The notes under the pieces were generated by a model that saw only the letters and a program-made list of their open reading frames with translations, was not told the origin of the DNA and searched no databases. Below, in pieces: positions 63,003 to 64,000 of a stretch of 64,000 nt of DNA (positions within the stretch are counted from its first letter, which is position 1; each line of letters starts with the position of its first letter). Made by a program: the position numbers and the translations under genes. The stretch is from Sphagnum compactum (lineage: Eukaryota > Bryophyta > Sphagnopsida > Sphagnales): positions 3,782,001 through 3,846,000 of the forward strand of contig OZ234493.1 in assembly GCA_965153455.1 (NCBI GenBank), given 5' to 3'.

Positions 63003-64000
63003 TTACAAGTTTAACATTTCCTTAATCTGAGCCTTAAATTTTTCATCTATCAAAACTCTTAGGTTTTTAGTTGTTTTGATATTACTGAGCCTAACCTACT
63101 TCTTCTTTTTTATATTAACCTCCATTTTGAAAATAAAAAAATAAAAAATCTCAAAAATTTCATGAGAATTTTGATGAATTGAATAAAAAACTTGTATTAA
63201 TCATTTAGATGAATAAATACTAAAACATTTAAAATCAGAACAATGAAAATATGAAAATTGATACATATTACTAAATGTGAATTACAGTTCACATTTCATA
63301 TCATATATAGGAAGAGAAGGAAATCTTTGTGGAAGAAAGGAAGGAACTTTTGTAACTAAAAAATAATGAAGACGTATAAATAATGGATGAAAATAAAATT
63401 ATATATATACATATACTAGACTGAAATATTTGAAAACCCCATGTACCAAACTTTAAAAACTTGAATTGCCAAAATATTCTTGTAACCTATAATTAATTGA
63501 TTCAACATTTGCTTATTGAAACTTAGATCATCCATACCATGGATAACATCATCGTAACATTTTATTTTTCTTCTTGGTTGAGCAAGGAACTAATTGCAAT
63601 TGGAATTAATTAATCTCAAATCCAAATAATTGGGGCTAGTTTTTTACAAGTTTTCTAGAGTTTAATTTTTTGCAAACATGCTACCAATTAATGCTAAATA
63701 TTTTTTGAAAAAATTGCTAATGATTTTTTTTATATAAAATGTTTTAAAAAAACTAGTTTGCACAACCCAAATGAGAAATTGAAGTTGAAATTGGTACCTT
63801 CTTGATATAAATATATTATAATCTTCCAAAAATAGATGCAATGACATGTATATATAGTCTATAATTCTTGTTATGGTGGAAGATAAATTTGATGAACTCC
63901 TAATAGCCACTTGACTTCTTACCTTCATCCAAAAACTAAATCAAAAGACTAGTCAATCCAATTACGTTAATTGTTAATGTGATATAGGTAGTGTGACCAC
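63003..64000. other. Gene-free AT-rich DNA
   Basis: No gene, RNA or bounded repeat recognised to the right edge. Confidence 0.5.

Overview
The window looks like a nuclear chromosome segment of a land plant. It has spliced genes with GT-AG introns, a secretory class III peroxidase (a land-plant family), a plant-type DA2/GW2 ubiquitin ligase, the end of a phage-type organellar RNA polymerase, telomere-like CCCTAAA motifs and plant-type transposons. Intergenic DNA is AT-rich and CpG-poor (C-to-T decay), typical of a methylated, repeat-rich genome. I cannot name the species; a non-flowering lineage is a guess only.

Genes. Three host genes are supported. At 1-457 (+) are the last two exons of a phage-type RNA polymerase. 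Convergent to it at 1147-4923 (-) is a complete eight-exon DA2-like RING E3 ligase (637 aa by my splicing). At 25696-27614 (-) is a complete four-exon class III peroxidase (332 aa). All the exon joins keep frame and restore family motifs.

Repeats. Upstream of the DA2-like gene lies a CpG-rich array of ~106-bp repeats (6128-6657) with a partial inverted copy. Two MITEs with TTA/TAA target duplications (8414-8822, and 26163-26513 inside peroxidase intron 3) look PIF/Harbinger-like. A broken Harbinger transposase sits at 62.3-63.0 kb. There are two small CACTA-type MITEs (12.8 and 13.1 kb), a 1.4-kb CACTA-like element (53756-55145), a hAT transposase remnant (22.4-22.8 kb), a four-copy dispersed repeat family of ~320-380 bp, and several tandem arrays. 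From 8.8 to 23.7 kb there is no intact gene.

The most interesting region is 37-50 kb: a decayed Ty3/gypsy LTR retrotransposon on the minus strand. In transcription order it has gag with zinc knuckles, protease, a DNA cytosine-5 methyltransferase domain, reverse transcriptase/RNase H and integrase. The methyltransferase keeps the catalytic WPCQG and ENV motifs and is interrupted by only one frameshift and one stop. Between protease and methyltransferase lies a less decayed, CpG-rich 2.6-kb block in opposite orientation. It has its own TATA box, a 140-codon unrecognised ORF, a polyA signal, three 191-bp repeats and seven 39-45-bp repeats. A retroelement carrying a methyltransferase plus an antisense accessory gene is my candidate for the unusual system here.
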